From the NCBI GenBank assembly GCA_964520895.1, contig CAZFOR010000030.1, positions 1-15,568 of the forward strand: DNA of 15,568 nt, written 5' to 3'. Positions 1 to 8,071 of this stretch are shown here, in pieces; position 1 is the first letter of the stretch, and the number at the start of each line of letters is the position of its first letter. This DNA comes from SIG350 sp964520895 (GTDB lineage Bacteria; Bacillota; Clostridia; TANB77; SIG350). The position numbers and the translations under genes are program-made. The notes under the pieces are model-generated. The model made no database searches. It saw only the letters and a list, made by a program, of their open reading frames with translations, and was not told the origin of the DNA.

Positions 1-463
1 CAAGTCCTACAGATAATCCTAAAAATTTATATACTTTTCCCATCCATTCACTATCTCTTTTTGCTAAGTAATCATTTACTGTTACAACATGAACACCTTT
101 TCCTGATAGTGCATTTAAATATACAGGTAATGTAGCAACTAATGTTTTACCTTCACCTGTTTTCATCTCTGCAATTCTACCTTGGTGTAGTATAATACCA
201 CCTATTAACTGAACATCAAAATGTCTCATTCCTAATACTCTTTTTGATGCTTCTCTACAAACTGCAAATGCTGGAATTAGTATATCATCTAATGTTTCAC
301 CATTATTTAATCTATTCTTAAATTCATTTGTCTTTTCTTTTAATTCACTATCTGTTAGTTTTTCAATTTCTGGTTCTAATTCATTTATTTTTGTAACCAT
401 CCAATCATTTCTTTTTATTTCTTTTTCACTATATGATTTAAATATTTTATTTATTATTGACAT
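1..463 (-). CDS. secA: Preprotein translocase ATPase SecA, N-terminal part (cut by window edge)
   Basis: SecA is the cytosolic motor ATPase that drives secretory proteins through the SecYEG channel. I translated the minus strand from the ATG at 461-463 and read 154 open codons to the window edge, so the C-terminal part lies outside. The start MSIINKIFKS is typical of SecA. The Walker A motif EMKTGEGKT sits at about residues 99-107, preceded by GMRHFDVQLIGGIILHQGRIA (given here as the conserved helix at about residues 78-98) and followed by HVVTVNDYLAKRD at about 125-137. All of these are hallmarks of the SecA NBD1. The start is supported by an AGGAGGT ribosome site (471-477) seven bases upstream and by the promoter at 494-522. 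No gene lies between this start and the terminator of the hemW run, so secA is probably transcribed on its own or leads an operon outside the window. Identification is firm; completeness cannot be judged. Confidence 0.97.
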   Translation of the reverse strand, partial: MSIINKIFKSYSEKEIKRNDWMVTKINELEPEIEKLTDSELKEKTNEFKNRLNNGETLDDILIPAFAVCREASKRVLGMRHFDVQLIGGIILHQGRIAEMKTGEGKTLVATLPVYLNALSGKGVHVVTVNDYLAKRDSEWMGKVYKFLGLSVGL

Positions 464-486
464 TTATATTACCTCCTAATTTATAC

Positions 487-517
487 AAAACATATTTTAT
501 CACGAAATATATGTTTT
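487..517. repeat. 9-bp inverted repeat spanning the secA promoter
   Basis: AAAACATAT (487-495) is repeated in perfect inverted orientation as ATATGTTTT (509-517), with a 13-base centre. The two arms cover the -10 region and the -35-proximal spacer of the secA promoter. The geometry, about two helical turns between arm centres, would suit a dimeric DNA-binding protein. In DNA this AT-rich a chance dyad is possible. I do not recognise a known operator. Confidence 0.35.
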
Positions 518-522
518 ATCAA
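494..522 (-). promoter_or_regulatory. Sigma-A-type promoter of secA
   Basis: On the minus strand there is a TTGATA -35 box (517-522), a 17-base spacer and a TAAAAT -10 box (494-499). A TG dinucleotide one base upstream of the -10 box makes it an extended -10. Each box matches consensus at five of six positions. The predicted start point near 487 leaves a leader of about 23 bases holding the AGGAGGT site. Spacing and position relative to secA make this one of the clearest promoters in the window. Confidence 0.75.
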
Positions 523-600
523 TTAAATAATGCAAAAAATATATAATTTAAAAAATTAACAAGTGAATCGTGAAATATACAGATAAAGTTTAATAACATA

Positions 601-640
601 AAAAGCAACAATTAAATTTATCAATCTAATTGTTGCTTTT
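601..640 (-). terminator. Intrinsic terminator after hemW
   Basis: AAAAGCAACAATTA (601-614) pairs perfectly with TAATTGTTGCTTTT (627-640) around a 12-base loop. Read on the minus strand the stem ends in TTTTT, giving an intrinsic terminator about 80 bases beyond the hemW stop codon. It closes the long minus-strand run that begins at 8071. The plus strand also ends in TTTT, but no plus-strand gene approaches it. Confidence 0.8.
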
Positions 641-717
641 ACATTAATATTTTTCTATATATATTATCACAAACTTATGTATTATATAAATAACAAGCGT
701 TATTTAATTTAAATAGT

Positions 718-1860
718 TTAAACAAACTTTTCACATATTATATTATTAAAATCAATACCTTTACTTGTAGGTCGAATACATATTCCATCTTTATCATTTA
801 TTATTTCTAATAACCCTTTGTTTATTAATTCTTTTATTTCTTTATCAAAAACAGTATATACACTTTTACCAAACTTTTCACTAAAATTACTTATGTATAT
901 TCCATTAATCATTCTAAAACCTAACATCATATATTCTTTCATTAAACCAATGTTATCTAATTGTTCATGTATTACAATATTTTCATTATAGTCATTTTCT
1001 ATATATTTTTGTATATCTTCAATATTTGAAAACCTTTTGTTATTTACAAAACTATGTGCACCTGCACCAAATCCAACATATTCATATTGTTGCCAACAAT
1101 TCATATTATGTTTAGACTCAAATCCTTTTTTACTAAAGTTAGATATTTCATATTGGTTGTATCCCGCTTCTTTCAATTTTTCACAAACAGTATAATACAC
1201 TTTCCTTTCTAATTCATCATTTGGCATATTATATCTGTTTTGTTGTATCTCTTTATATAACAATGAATTTTCATAAAGAATAAGGCTATAACAAGATATA
1301 TGGTTTGGTGATAAGTTAATTATTTTTTCTATTGTATTTTCGACATCATGTATTATCTGATTAGGAAGTCCTATCATTAAATCCACATTTATATTTTTAA
1401 ACCCTGCTAGTTTAATTAATTCATACTTTTCTAAAAAAGTTTCATATGTATGTATTCTTCCTATTGTTTTTAAAATATCATTATTCGTTTCTTGAAGTCC
1501 AATACTTATTCTATTTACTCTATTTTCTTTATATTCCATTAATTTCTCAGTTGTTATACTACTTGGATTTACCTCTATTGTAATTTCTGCATTTATATCA
1601 ACATTAAATCTTTTATATATTTCTTGAAGTATTTGAGAAATATATTTACAATATATATATGATGGTGTTCCTCCACCAATATAGATGGTACTGCACACAT
1701 CATCATTACTAAAATATTCACATTTTTGTATTTCATATATTAGCTTTTGTATATATTTTTCTATATACTCGTCTTTATTACAAAATGAATTAAAATCACA
1801 ATATTTACATTTACTTTTACAAAATGGAATATGCACATATATACCATATTCTCTCATCAT
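718..1860 (-). CDS. hemW: HemW, radical SAM heme chaperone (HemN-like)
   Basis: This is a 380-residue radical SAM protein of the HemW family, formerly annotated as oxygen-independent coproporphyrinogen III oxidase. HemW binds heme and hands it to target proteins rather than oxidising coproporphyrinogen. The [4Fe-4S] motif C14-x3-C18-x2-C21 lies in HIPFCKSKCKYCDF. The fourth cysteine seen in true HemN is absent and DF follows instead, which points to HemW. Other family marks are GGGTPS at 62-67, EVNPSS at 97-101, RISIGLQ at 117-123 and GRIHTYE near 134-140. The C-terminal HemN winged domain is intact and the length is normal. The start overlaps the whiA stop (ATGA, 1857-1860), and a second in-frame ATG follows immediately at 1857. 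A weak GGTGA lies just upstream, so translation is probably coupled to whiA. It is the last gene of the run. Confidence 0.92.
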   Translation of the reverse strand: MMREYGIYVHIPFCKSKCKYCDFNSFCNKDEYIEKYIQKLIYEIQKCEYFSNDDVCSTIYIGGGTPSYIYCKYISQILQEIYKRFNVDINAEITIEVNPSSITTEKLMEYKENRVNRISIGLQETNNDILKTIGRIHTYETFLEKYELIKLAGFKNINVDLMIGLPNQIIHDVENTIEKIINLSPNHISCYSLILYENSLLYKEIQQNRYNMPNDELERKVYYTVCEKLKEAGYNQYEISNFSKKGFESKHNMNCWQQYEYVGFGAGAHSFVNNKRFSNIEDIQKYIENDYNENIVIHEQLDNIGLMKEYMMLGFRMINGIYISNFSEKFGKSVYTVFDKEIKELINKGLLEIINDKDGICIRPTSKGIDFNNIICEKFV

Positions 1861-2792
1861 ATATCACCATTTTTTCTTATATCTTCTACAATCTCATTTA
1901 TTTTTCTAAACCTGTTATTTAGTCCTGATTTACTAATACCTATAATATTGGCAAGTTCAATTAGGCTAAGTTCTGGATTTTCAATTCTTTTCTCACATAC
2001 TACTTTTAAATTATCATTTAATAAACTATATTTACCTAGCTTTTTTAATATTTGTATATTTTCCAATTGTTTTTTTGAAGTTTCAATAGATTTATTAAAA
2101 TTTGCTGTCTCACAATTTATAACTCTATTTAAATTATTGTTCATTTCTTTTTCAACTCTTGTTTCTTCAAATTTTAACACACCAACATTTGATCCAAGTA
2201 ATGTTATAAAGGTTACTATACTTTGAGCATCTTTTATATATACAATAAACTCATCTTTTCTTTTTATTATACTAGATATTATATCAAACTCACTGATAAT
2301 ATTGTTTATATATCTAGCATCATTTTTATTTTGATTTATTATCTCCAAATGATAATTTTCTTTTGGATTTGATAAATATCCACTACCCAAAAATATTCCT
2401 TTTAAAAATGCTAGTTTCTCATCTTCTTGGTTAATTAATATATCCTTAAATTTATATTTTTTTTCGATTATATCTAAAATATCAATATTTATGTTTTTAA
2501 AAATAATTGATATGTTTGTACTATCTTGTATGTTAATTACATATAAAATATTTTGTTTTAATATTGTTTGTTCATAAACTTCTTCTTTTACAGCAATATT
2601 ACATAACACTTTTATAATATATTTATATCTTTCAACAATGTCTAAATTCTCAGTTGAAAATCTCAATACATTATTAGATATAATATTTGCATTAGAAACA
2701 ACAAAACCTAATAATTCACATTTAATTAGGTTTTTGTTTTTGTTTATTTTAGATTTGGCTATTTCACTTTTTATTTCTTTTGAAAAAGACAT
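1857..2792 (-). CDS. whiA: DNA-binding protein WhiA
   Basis: WhiA is a conserved Gram-positive protein with an N-terminal LAGLIDADG-like homing-endonuclease fold that has lost catalysis and a C-terminal helix-turn-helix. In Streptomyces it controls sporulation septation. In Bacillus it affects division and chromosome segregation. The 311-residue length is typical. Visible marks are the opening MSFSKEIKSEIA, LLGFVVSNANII at about 28-39, the LAGLIDADG-like FLKGIFLGSGYLSNP at about 129-143, NRVINCETANFNKS at about 222-235, and the HTH SLIELANIIGISKSGLNNRF at about 276-295. The ribosome site AGGTGA (2797-2802) overlaps the prmC stop codon. In many Firmicutes whiA follows rapZ and a YvcK-type gene. 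Here it instead sits between prmC and hemW, so the context is unusual even though the identification is secure. Confidence 0.94.
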   Translation of the reverse strand: MSFSKEIKSEIAKSKINKNKNLIKCELLGFVVSNANIISNNVLRFSTENLDIVERYKYIIKVLCNIAVKEEVYEQTILKQNILYVINIQDSTNISIIFKNINIDILDIIEKKYKFKDILINQEDEKLAFLKGIFLGSGYLSNPKENYHLEIINQNKNDARYINNIISEFDIISSIIKRKDEFIVYIKDAQSIVTFITLLGSNVGVLKFEETRVEKEMNNNLNRVINCETANFNKSIETSKKQLENIQILKKLGKYSLLNDNLKVVCEKRIENPELSLIELANIIGISKSGLNNRFRKINEIVEDIRKNGDI

Positions 2793-2800
2793 CTTTTCAC

Positions 2801-3685
2801 CTACTTTTTAGATATAATTACCCTATCATTATTAGATAAATCTTTTTTAATAACTGTTGTTGTATAATCGTTTTCTTTTAAAATATCACAAACATCTTGT
2901 GCCTGGTCATATCCAATTTCAAAAATTATATAACCATCATCATTTAAATTTTCTCTTGCTTTTTTTGAAATATCTCTATAAAAATCAAGTCCATCTTCTC
3001 CTCCATCTAATGCAATTAAAGGCTCGTTTTGAACTGTTTTATCTAGTGTTTTTATTACACCAGTTTTTATATATGGTGGATTTGATAAAACAATATCAAA
3101 TATTTTATATGGTATTTTTTCAAATAGATTACTTTGTACAAACTCGATTTTGTCAATTACATTATGATTTTCGGCATTTTCTTTTGCTACATCAATTGCC
3201 TCTTGTGACACATCTACTGCTGTAATATGTAATCTATTATATATATCTTTATAATTATTCTTTCTTAAATATAGTAGTATAGAAATTGCTATACATCCAC
3301 TTCCTGTACACATATCTAATAACTCTATATCTTCATCATTTTCACTAGCCATTTTCTTTAATACTACAATCGCACTTTCGACTAGCACTTCTGTATCTTG
3401 TCTTGGTATTAATACATTTTCATTAACTTTATACTTATCTTTCATAAACTCTCTACTTCCTGTTATATATGAAAGTGGTACATCTTTTATTCTTTTATTA
3501 ATAGCTTCTAGGAACTTTTCCTCTTTATATTTAATTACTTTTCTATCATCATATGATATTAATTCTTGTTTATTCATACCAAATACAAGTGATAAAATAC
3601 TATCAACTGTACTTGTAGCATCTTCTATATTATTTCTAATTAGTATGTTTAATCCTTCTTTTCTTAATTCTCTAATAGTTTTCAT
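2801..3685 (-). CDS. prmC: PrmC, peptide chain release factor N5-glutamine methyltransferase
   Basis: PrmC (HemK) methylates the glutamine of the GGQ motif in release factors RF1 and RF2 using S-adenosylmethionine, which speeds translation termination. The 294-residue protein has the N-terminal helical substrate domain ending in PLSYITGSREF (70-80) and LIPRQDTE (92-99). The SAM-binding motif DMCTGSGCIAIS lies at 124-135, and the diagnostic catalytic SNPPY is at 201-205. The ATG at 3685 is preceded by AGGAG (3693-3697). In many bacteria prmC follows prfA, its substrate gene. Here prfA is absent and a DUF1385 gene lies upstream, a neighbour seen in Clostridia. A gap of eight bases separates it from whiA, whose ribosome site overlaps the prmC stop. 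Confidence 0.94.
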   Translation of the reverse strand: MKTIRELRKEGLNILIRNNIEDATSTVDSILSLVFGMNKQELISYDDRKVIKYKEEKFLEAINKRIKDVPLSYITGSREFMKDKYKVNENVLIPRQDTEVLVESAIVVLKKMASENDEDIELLDMCTGSGCIAISILLYLRKNNYKDIYNRLHITAVDVSQEAIDVAKENAENHNVIDKIEFVQSNLFEKIPYKIFDIVLSNPPYIKTGVIKTLDKTVQNEPLIALDGGEDGLDFYRDISKKARENLNDDGYIIFEIGYDQAQDVCDILKENDYTTTVIKKDLSNNDRVIISKK

Positions 3686-3724
3686 ATTTTTTCTCCTACT
3701 AATATTATTTAATTATAGATTAAG

Positions 3725-4699
3725 TCAATCACCTGGTATTTCTTCGATTTCATTTGTTACAATATTATCTTCTTGTTTTTCTAGTCCTATTGCTAATTTT
3801 AATGCTTTTATTGCTACTTCTATTTGACTATCATCTGGCTCTCTTGTAGTTATCCTTTGTAGCAATAGTCCTGGAAGAGCTATTAATTTTAGAACTTTAT
3901 TTTTAGTCTTTCCAGCTAATCTAATTATTTCATATGATATACCTGCAATTAATGGCATTAATAACAGTCTGTATCCTATGTTTATAAATACATTTGGATT
4001 TCTTCCTATTAAATTAAATATAATAACACTTATAAATAACACAATAAACATAAAATTTGTACCACATCTAGGATGAAAACGAGTTTGTTTTTTTACATTT
4101 TCCACTGTTAAATCTAAATCATTTTCATAACAAAAAATTGTTTTATGTTCTGCACCATGATATTCGAATACTCTTTTAATATCTTTCATTTGTGATACTA
4201 ATATTAAATATGCAAAAAATATTAAAAATTTAAGTACACTTTCAACTATATTATACCTTTGCACATTTTCTTGTGGTACAATAAAAGAAGAAATTAGATT
4301 TGGTAGTAATATAAATAAACCTAAACTAAAAGCTAATCCTAAAACTACTGAAATATATATAACTATATTTTTAGTTTCTTCATTTATATCTTCTTTTGCT
4401 TTATTCTTTTTCTCTCTTTTAATTCTTTCTTCTTCTGTTTCTTCAACATCAAAAAATTTTGCTGAATACATTAGTGCTTTTGTTCCAACTATCATTGAAC
4501 TAAAAAAATTAAAAATGCCTCTTAAAAAAGGTATTCTATTTAATTTCATTCTTTTTACCCATGATTTTTTTTTTGTAACTTTTGTAACTATTTCACCATC
4601 TAGCTTTCTAACAGCAATACTAGTTACATCATCATTTTTCATCATTATTCCTTCAATTAGAGCTTGCCCTCCAACTGCTAAACATTGCTTTTCTTCCAT
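3725..4699 (-). CDS. DUF1385 membrane protein (YqhQ-like)
   Basis: This 324-residue protein belongs to the DUF1385 family, whose Bacillus member is YqhQ. I know of no established biochemical function. The family N-terminus is clear (AVGGQALIEGIMMKN, 8-22). Membrane segments lie at about 115-140, 153-170, 215-232 and 243-260, and a charged cytosolic-looking stretch rich in E and K covers 85-110. The two strongest conserved motifs are YHGAEHKTIFCYE (180-192) and RFHPRCGTNFMFIV (207-220). Their His, Glu and Cys residues sit next to membrane helices and could bind metal or form an active site, but that is inference. The ATG has a good AAAGGA ribosome site. It is followed by prmC after 39 bases, an association frequent in Clostridia. 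Confidence 0.88.
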   Translation of the reverse strand: MEEKQCLAVGGQALIEGIMMKNDDVTSIAVRKLDGEIVTKVTKKKSWVKRMKLNRIPFLRGIFNFFSSMIVGTKALMYSAKFFDVEETEEERIKREKKNKAKEDINEETKNIVIYISVVLGLAFSLGLFILLPNLISSFIVPQENVQRYNIVESVLKFLIFFAYLILVSQMKDIKRVFEYHGAEHKTIFCYENDLDLTVENVKKQTRFHPRCGTNFMFIVLFISVIIFNLIGRNPNVFINIGYRLLLMPLIAGISYEIIRLAGKTKNKVLKLIALPGLLLQRITTREPDDSQIEVAIKALKLAIGLEKQEDNIVTNEIEEIPGD

Positions 4700-4711
4700 T
4701 TTATATCCTTT

Positions 4712-4969
4712 CTATTTTTCCAAATTGTTGTTTACTTGTTTATTTTCTATTTCACTATCATATTTTTTCATTAATAATGCATACATTATATATACATATG
4801 CTAATAAAGCTATAATTCCAACTATCTTGATATATTTCATGAAAAATACATGAAAATATGCACCTAATAATATACCTATTCCAATTAAACAAATTTTAAA
4901 AAAGGCCCAATCAAATATATTAAATATAGAAGCAGATTCATTTGCTTTTTTTAATATTTTTCTAAACAT
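4712..4969 (-). CDS. Small two-helix membrane protein, unknown function
   Basis: This 85-residue protein has a basic N-terminal segment (MFRKILKKANESAS), two hydrophobic helices at about 22-40 and 45-66, and a polar tail ending VNNNLEK. Short clostridial proteins of this shape are often auto-annotated as 'permease of phosphate ABC transporter', a name the sequence does not support since nothing here resembles a transporter domain. An in-frame TTG exists at 4978, but the AAAGGG site (4980-4985) is one base from it and ten bases from the ATG at 4969, so I chose the ATG. It sits between the secreted coiled-coil gene and DUF1385 with gaps of 12-20 bases, so all three are very likely co-transcribed. 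Confidence 0.75.
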   Translation of the reverse strand: MFRKILKKANESASIFNIFDWAFFKICLIGIGILLGAYFHVFFMKYIKIVGIIALLAYVYIMYALLMKKYDSEIENKQVNNNLEK

Positions 4970-4988
4970 AAATATCAATCCCTTTCTA

Positions 4989-5507
4989 TTATAGACTATT
5001 AAGTTTTTGTATTATTTGTTTATAGTTTACTATAATTGAATTTTGCTTTTCTATTGCACTATCTAATACTGTAAGTACTGAACTATCATAGCCTTTAACT
5101 TTTATCATTTTAACTATTTCTTGCAACTGAGATGCCTCTGATTTAATTATATTATTTGACGTTTGCATAAATCCTAATAAATTAGTAAGCTCATCTACTA
5201 GTTCTTGTGTTATAACTACTTTATTGTTTTTTATTTTATACATTAAATCATCTATTTTTTTTGAAGATTGTTCAATTGATTTTAAAACTTGTACTTTCAA
5301 TGTTGATATAGTATTATTATTATTTCTAATAATTTCAAATTTAGCATCTCTAGATTTTTTTAACCTTTCTCTTTCTTTTTTTATTTGCTCATATTTCTGT
5401 ATTATTTCCTGTTCTGTAATTCCATTTACTTCCATAGCAAAACCTATGCTCATATTTAAGCATAGTGTAAATACTATTAAAATAACTAAAAATAACCTTT
5501 TTTTCAT
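4989..5507 (-). CDS. Secreted alpha-helical (coiled-coil) protein, unknown
   Basis: I do not recognise this 172-residue protein. From MKKRLFLVIL it has a textbook signal peptide: two lysines and an arginine, a hydrophobic core, then a likely cleavage site after GFA at about residue 24. The mature part is almost entirely predicted helix. It contains EIIQKYEQIKKERERLKKSR (35-54), which has heptad-like spacing and high charge, and further amphipathic helices to the C-terminus. It has no cysteine for lipid attachment, no LPxTG sorting signal and no enzyme motif. The reading frame opens 12 codons earlier, but that extension lies inside the upstream gene. The ATG at 5507 is nine bases from a GGAG site (5517-5520). 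Its position two genes below a histidine kinase suggests a cell-surface or released partner of that system (inference). Confidence 0.8.
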   Translation of the reverse strand: MKKRLFLVILIVFTLCLNMSIGFAMEVNGITEQEIIQKYEQIKKERERLKKSRDAKFEIIRNNNNTISTLKVQVLKSIEQSSKKIDDLMYKIKNNKVVITQELVDELTNLLGFMQTSNNIIKSEASQLQEIVKMIKVKGYDSSVLTVLDSAIEKQNSIIVNYKQIIQKLNSL

Positions 5508-5511
5508 AATA

Positions 5512-5946
5512 CTATTCTCCCACATTAATATCTTTTGTTTCATCTAAAATACCTTCATCTACTACACCTGTTGTTGATTCAATTGTATTAAATGATTGTT
5601 CTAACTGTTTTGAAAGTTCTTCTAAAAGCTCTTCACCCTTTTCATTTAACATTTCTGTTTCTGATGATATTATTACACTTGAATTATCTTTTGGCTTTAC
5701 TGTATCTTCACCTATTATTGGTTTTACAGTTCCTATTTCACTTGGATTATCACTTATTGTAACTTCATCATTAGGAATATTACTTTCATTACCATCTTGA
5801 TTATTTATTTTATCTTCTTTTTGCTGAGTTATATTTTTCTCTAGTTTATCTAGTTCTGGATTTTTCTTTATAAAAGTATTCCAAATCAAAAATATACATA
5901 TAATAACTAATACTAATAAAATTATGTATTTAATATATTTTTTCAT
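5512..5946 (-). CDS. Membrane-anchored acidic extracytoplasmic protein, unknown
   Basis: This 144-residue protein has one N-terminal transmembrane anchor (about 7-24, KKYIKYIILLVLVIICIFLI region). A long polar, acidic, probably disordered segment follows (about 28-95, rich in N, D, E, S, P). A short helical stretch, EKGEELLEELSKQLEQSFN (102-120), precedes an acidic tail ending INVGE. No family is recognisable. The anchor has no lipobox. The gene starts 15 bases after the kinase stop with a GGGAG site (5957-5961). Its stop at 5512 falls between the ribosome site and start of the next gene, so the two exported products are probably made together. It might be an accessory to the kinase's outer domain, but only position supports this. 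Confidence 0.78.
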   Translation of the reverse strand: MKKYIKYIILLVLVIICIFLIWNTFIKKNPELDKLEKNITQQKEDKINNQDGNESNIPNDEVTISDNPSEIGTVKPIIGEDTVKPKDNSSVIISSETEMLNEKGEELLEELSKQLEQSFNTIESTTGVVDEGILDETKDINVGE

Positions 5947-5961
5947 AACTTACTATCTCCC

Positions 5962-7350
5962 TTATATTTCAATAGTAATAGTTGTTCCAACTCCTAATTC
6001 TGAATCAACTGTAATATTACCATCATGCATTTTTACTATTGAACTTACTATATTTAGTCCTAAACCTGCTCCATTTGTTGCTGAGCCATATTCATTTGCA
6101 GTATAAAACTTATCAAATATATATGGTATCCTATCTTTTGCTATTCCAACTCCACTGTCTTCAATTCTTATTACATTTTTTCTACCTTTTGACCTTGCAG
6201 ATAATTTAATATATCCCTTATCTGTAAATTTAAGTGAATTGCTTAATATATTTATAATTACTTGTTTAATCTTGTCTCTATCCCCATCTTGTATAAGTCC
6301 TTTTCTATATTCAGTAATAAATACTAACCCTTTATTTTTAAACTCATTATCAAATTCTACATATATGTCATTTAATAATTGTGTTAAATTAAATCTCTCT
6401 CTTTTTAATTTTGCCTTACCCGCTTCTATTTTCGTTACATCTAAAATATCTGTTGTTAAGTCTTTTAGTCTATTGGCTTCATCATATACAATTTGTATAT
6501 ATTTAATTTCTTCCTCTTTTTTAACAACACCATCTAATATTCCTTTAAGAAAACCTATAATTGTTGTAAGTGGTGTTCTAAGTTCATGTGATACATTTGC
6601 TACAAATTCTTTTCTTATACTTTCAGCAGCATATATCTCTGATTTCATTTCATTAAAAGACTCAGTAAGATTTGCTATTTCATTTTTGCCTTTAACCTCC
6701 AGATCATCAACTTGCTGACCTCTACCAAGTTTTCTAGCATATTCAGATACATTTACTATTGGTTCAGATATATTTTTAGATATTATTAATATAACTATTG
6801 ACCCAATTATTGTAGTTAAAACTGATATTGATACTATTCCATATAACATGTTCTCAATAGTATTAAGAAATTGCTCAATTGGCGTAAATAGAAGTATAAT
6901 ACCACTTATTTCATTTTTATATATAAATGGTGTTCCCATATACATTATATTATTTTCATTGTTTTTACCAAACAGACCCATTTTAATTACAGTTTCACCA
7001 TCAATTACTTTATTTATATCTTTTGCAATATCTTCATTATTAAATATTTGTTCCTCATTTTCAATATTATTAATTATTGATTTATCTGGGTTTAAAACAT
7101 AAATTTTAGTGCTTGAAGTAAAGCTCATAGCATCTATCCATGAAGTTAATTCTTTTTTAGTAATTTCATTATTATAGTAATTATTTAATTTTTCATCAAT
7201 TTTATCAGCTATTGCCATACTCTCAATTTTCGCTTCATCCGAATATTGTTTATAGAAAAAACCAATTGAGAAACTAGAAAGTAACAATATAATTATAACT
7301 AATAATGTAATATATGTTACAACAAGCTGGGTATAAATATTTTTAAACAT
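5962..7350 (-). CDS. Two-component sensor histidine kinase (PhoR/WalK type)
   Basis: This 462-residue membrane kinase senses an envelope or external signal, autophosphorylates on histidine and passes the phosphate to the response regulator encoded just upstream. Two transmembrane helices (about 8-31 and 168-191) bracket an extracytoplasmic domain of about 135 residues that looks Cache/PAS-like (TKIYVLNPDKSIINN; GTPFIYKNEISGIILLF). A HAMP linker (about 192-243, SEPIVNVSEYARKLGRG) leads directly into HisKA with VSHELRTP, where the phospho-accepting histidine is His255. ATP-binding boxes follow: N box near 365-375 (INILSNSLKFT), G1 DSGVGI (398-403), F box FDKFYTAN (412-419) and G2 GAGLGL (427-432). 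There is no cytoplasmic PAS domain, unlike WalK. The start is four bases after the regulator stop with an AAGGA site. The signal cannot be told from sequence. Confidence 0.95.
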   Translation of the reverse strand: MFKNIYTQLVVTYITLLVIIILLLSSFSIGFFYKQYSDEAKIESMAIADKIDEKLNNYYNNEITKKELTSWIDAMSFTSSTKIYVLNPDKSIINNIENEEQIFNNEDIAKDINKVIDGETVIKMGLFGKNNENNIMYMGTPFIYKNEISGIILLFTPIEQFLNTIENMLYGIVSISVLTTIIGSIVILIISKNISEPIVNVSEYARKLGRGQQVDDLEVKGKNEIANLTESFNEMKSEIYAAESIRKEFVANVSHELRTPLTTIIGFLKGILDGVVKKEEEIKYIQIVYDEANRLKDLTTDILDVTKIEAGKAKLKRERFNLTQLLNDIYVEFDNEFKNKGLVFITEYRKGLIQDGDRDKIKQVIINILSNSLKFTDKGYIKLSARSKGRKNVIRIEDSGVGIAKDRIPYIFDKFYTANEYGSATNGAGLGLNIVSSIVKMHDGNITVDSELGVGTTITIEI

Positions 7351-7354
7351 TTAC

Positions 7355-8071
7355 TTATCCTTCCTTTGTTTCAAATTTATATCCTACATTCCATATTGTT
7401 TTTATTTCCCATTTGTTATTTTCACTTGAAAATTTTTCTCTTAAATTATTTATATGTACATCAACAGTTCTAGTACCACCAAAATATTCATACCCCCAAA
7501 CCTTTTCTAATAATTGTTCTCTACTAAAAACTTGGTTTGGATTTGTCATAAAGAAATGCATTAATTGCACTTCTTTTGGTTTTAATCCTGTTATATGTTC
7601 ATTATCAAGTATAATTTCATATTTATCTAAATCAATTGATATATTATCATATTTTACAATAGCTGAATCGGCATTTTGTTCAGCTTTTTCATTTTTGTTT
7701 TCTTGTCTTCTAATATGTGCATTAACCCTAGCAACAACTTCTTTTGGCTCAAATGGCTTTACAATATAGTCATCTGCACCAATATTTAATCCTTCAATTT
7801 TATTTTCAATTGTATCTAATGCAGTTAGCATTAAGATTGGAATATCTGTAAATTGTCTTAATAGTTTACATACTTCCCAACCACTAATTATTGGTAACAT
7901 TATATCTAATAAAATCAAATCTGGAACTTCTGTTTTTGCAACATCTATTCCACTACTTCCGTCATGTGCAAATACCACTTCATATCCTTCTTTTATTAAA
8001 TACATTTTTAATATTTCACATATATTTTTATCATCATCTACTATTAAAATCTTTTTACTAATTTTAACCAC
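7355..8071 (-). CDS. OmpR/PhoB-family response regulator (GTG start)
   Basis: This 238-residue transcription factor is the partner of the adjacent kinase. The receiver domain (about 7-120) has the acidic pocket VDDD (11-14), the phospho-accepting Asp56 in LLDIMLP, the switch Thr83 in MLTA and Lys105 in YIVKPF. A linker of low complexity (about 123-136) joins a winged-helix DNA-binding domain (about 140-235) with LKPKEVQLMHFF and the recognition region GGTRTVDVHINNLREKF. The first usable codon is GTG at 8071. An in-frame TAG lies three codons upstream, so no longer form is possible. The AAGG site is only two to three bases from the GTG, and an out-of-frame ATG overlaps the start, which is odd. 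It is first in the nine-gene run and has its own promoter at 8099-8127, so autoregulation is plausible. Confidence 0.94.
   Translation of the reverse strand: MVKISKKILIVDDDKNICEILKMYLIKEGYEVVFAHDGSSGIDVAKTEVPDLILLDIMLPIISGWEVCKLLRQFTDIPILMLTALDTIENKIEGLNIGADDYIVKPFEPKEVVARVNAHIRRQENKNEKAEQNADSAIVKYDNISIDLDKYEIILDNEHITGLKPKEVQLMHFFMTNPNQVFSREQLLEKVWGYEYFGGTRTVDVHINNLREKFSSENNKWEIKTIWNVGYKFETKEG

Noticed and set aside
1685..2226. Plus-strand open frames beneath hemW and whiA, and similar ones under other minus-strand genes
   Set aside because: They are antisense shadows of well-supported genes, lack ribosome sites, and have low-complexity I/L/F/S-rich translations.
4989..5507. Secreted helical protein as a Spy/CpxP-like chaperone of the two-component system
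   Set aside because: It lacks the LTxxQ motifs of that family. Only gene position and helical content are similar.
5962..8071. Calling the two-component pair WalRK
   Set aside because: The kinase has no cytoplasmic PAS domain after HAMP, and the usual walHIJ neighbours are absent. A PhoR-type kinase of unknown signal is the safer call.
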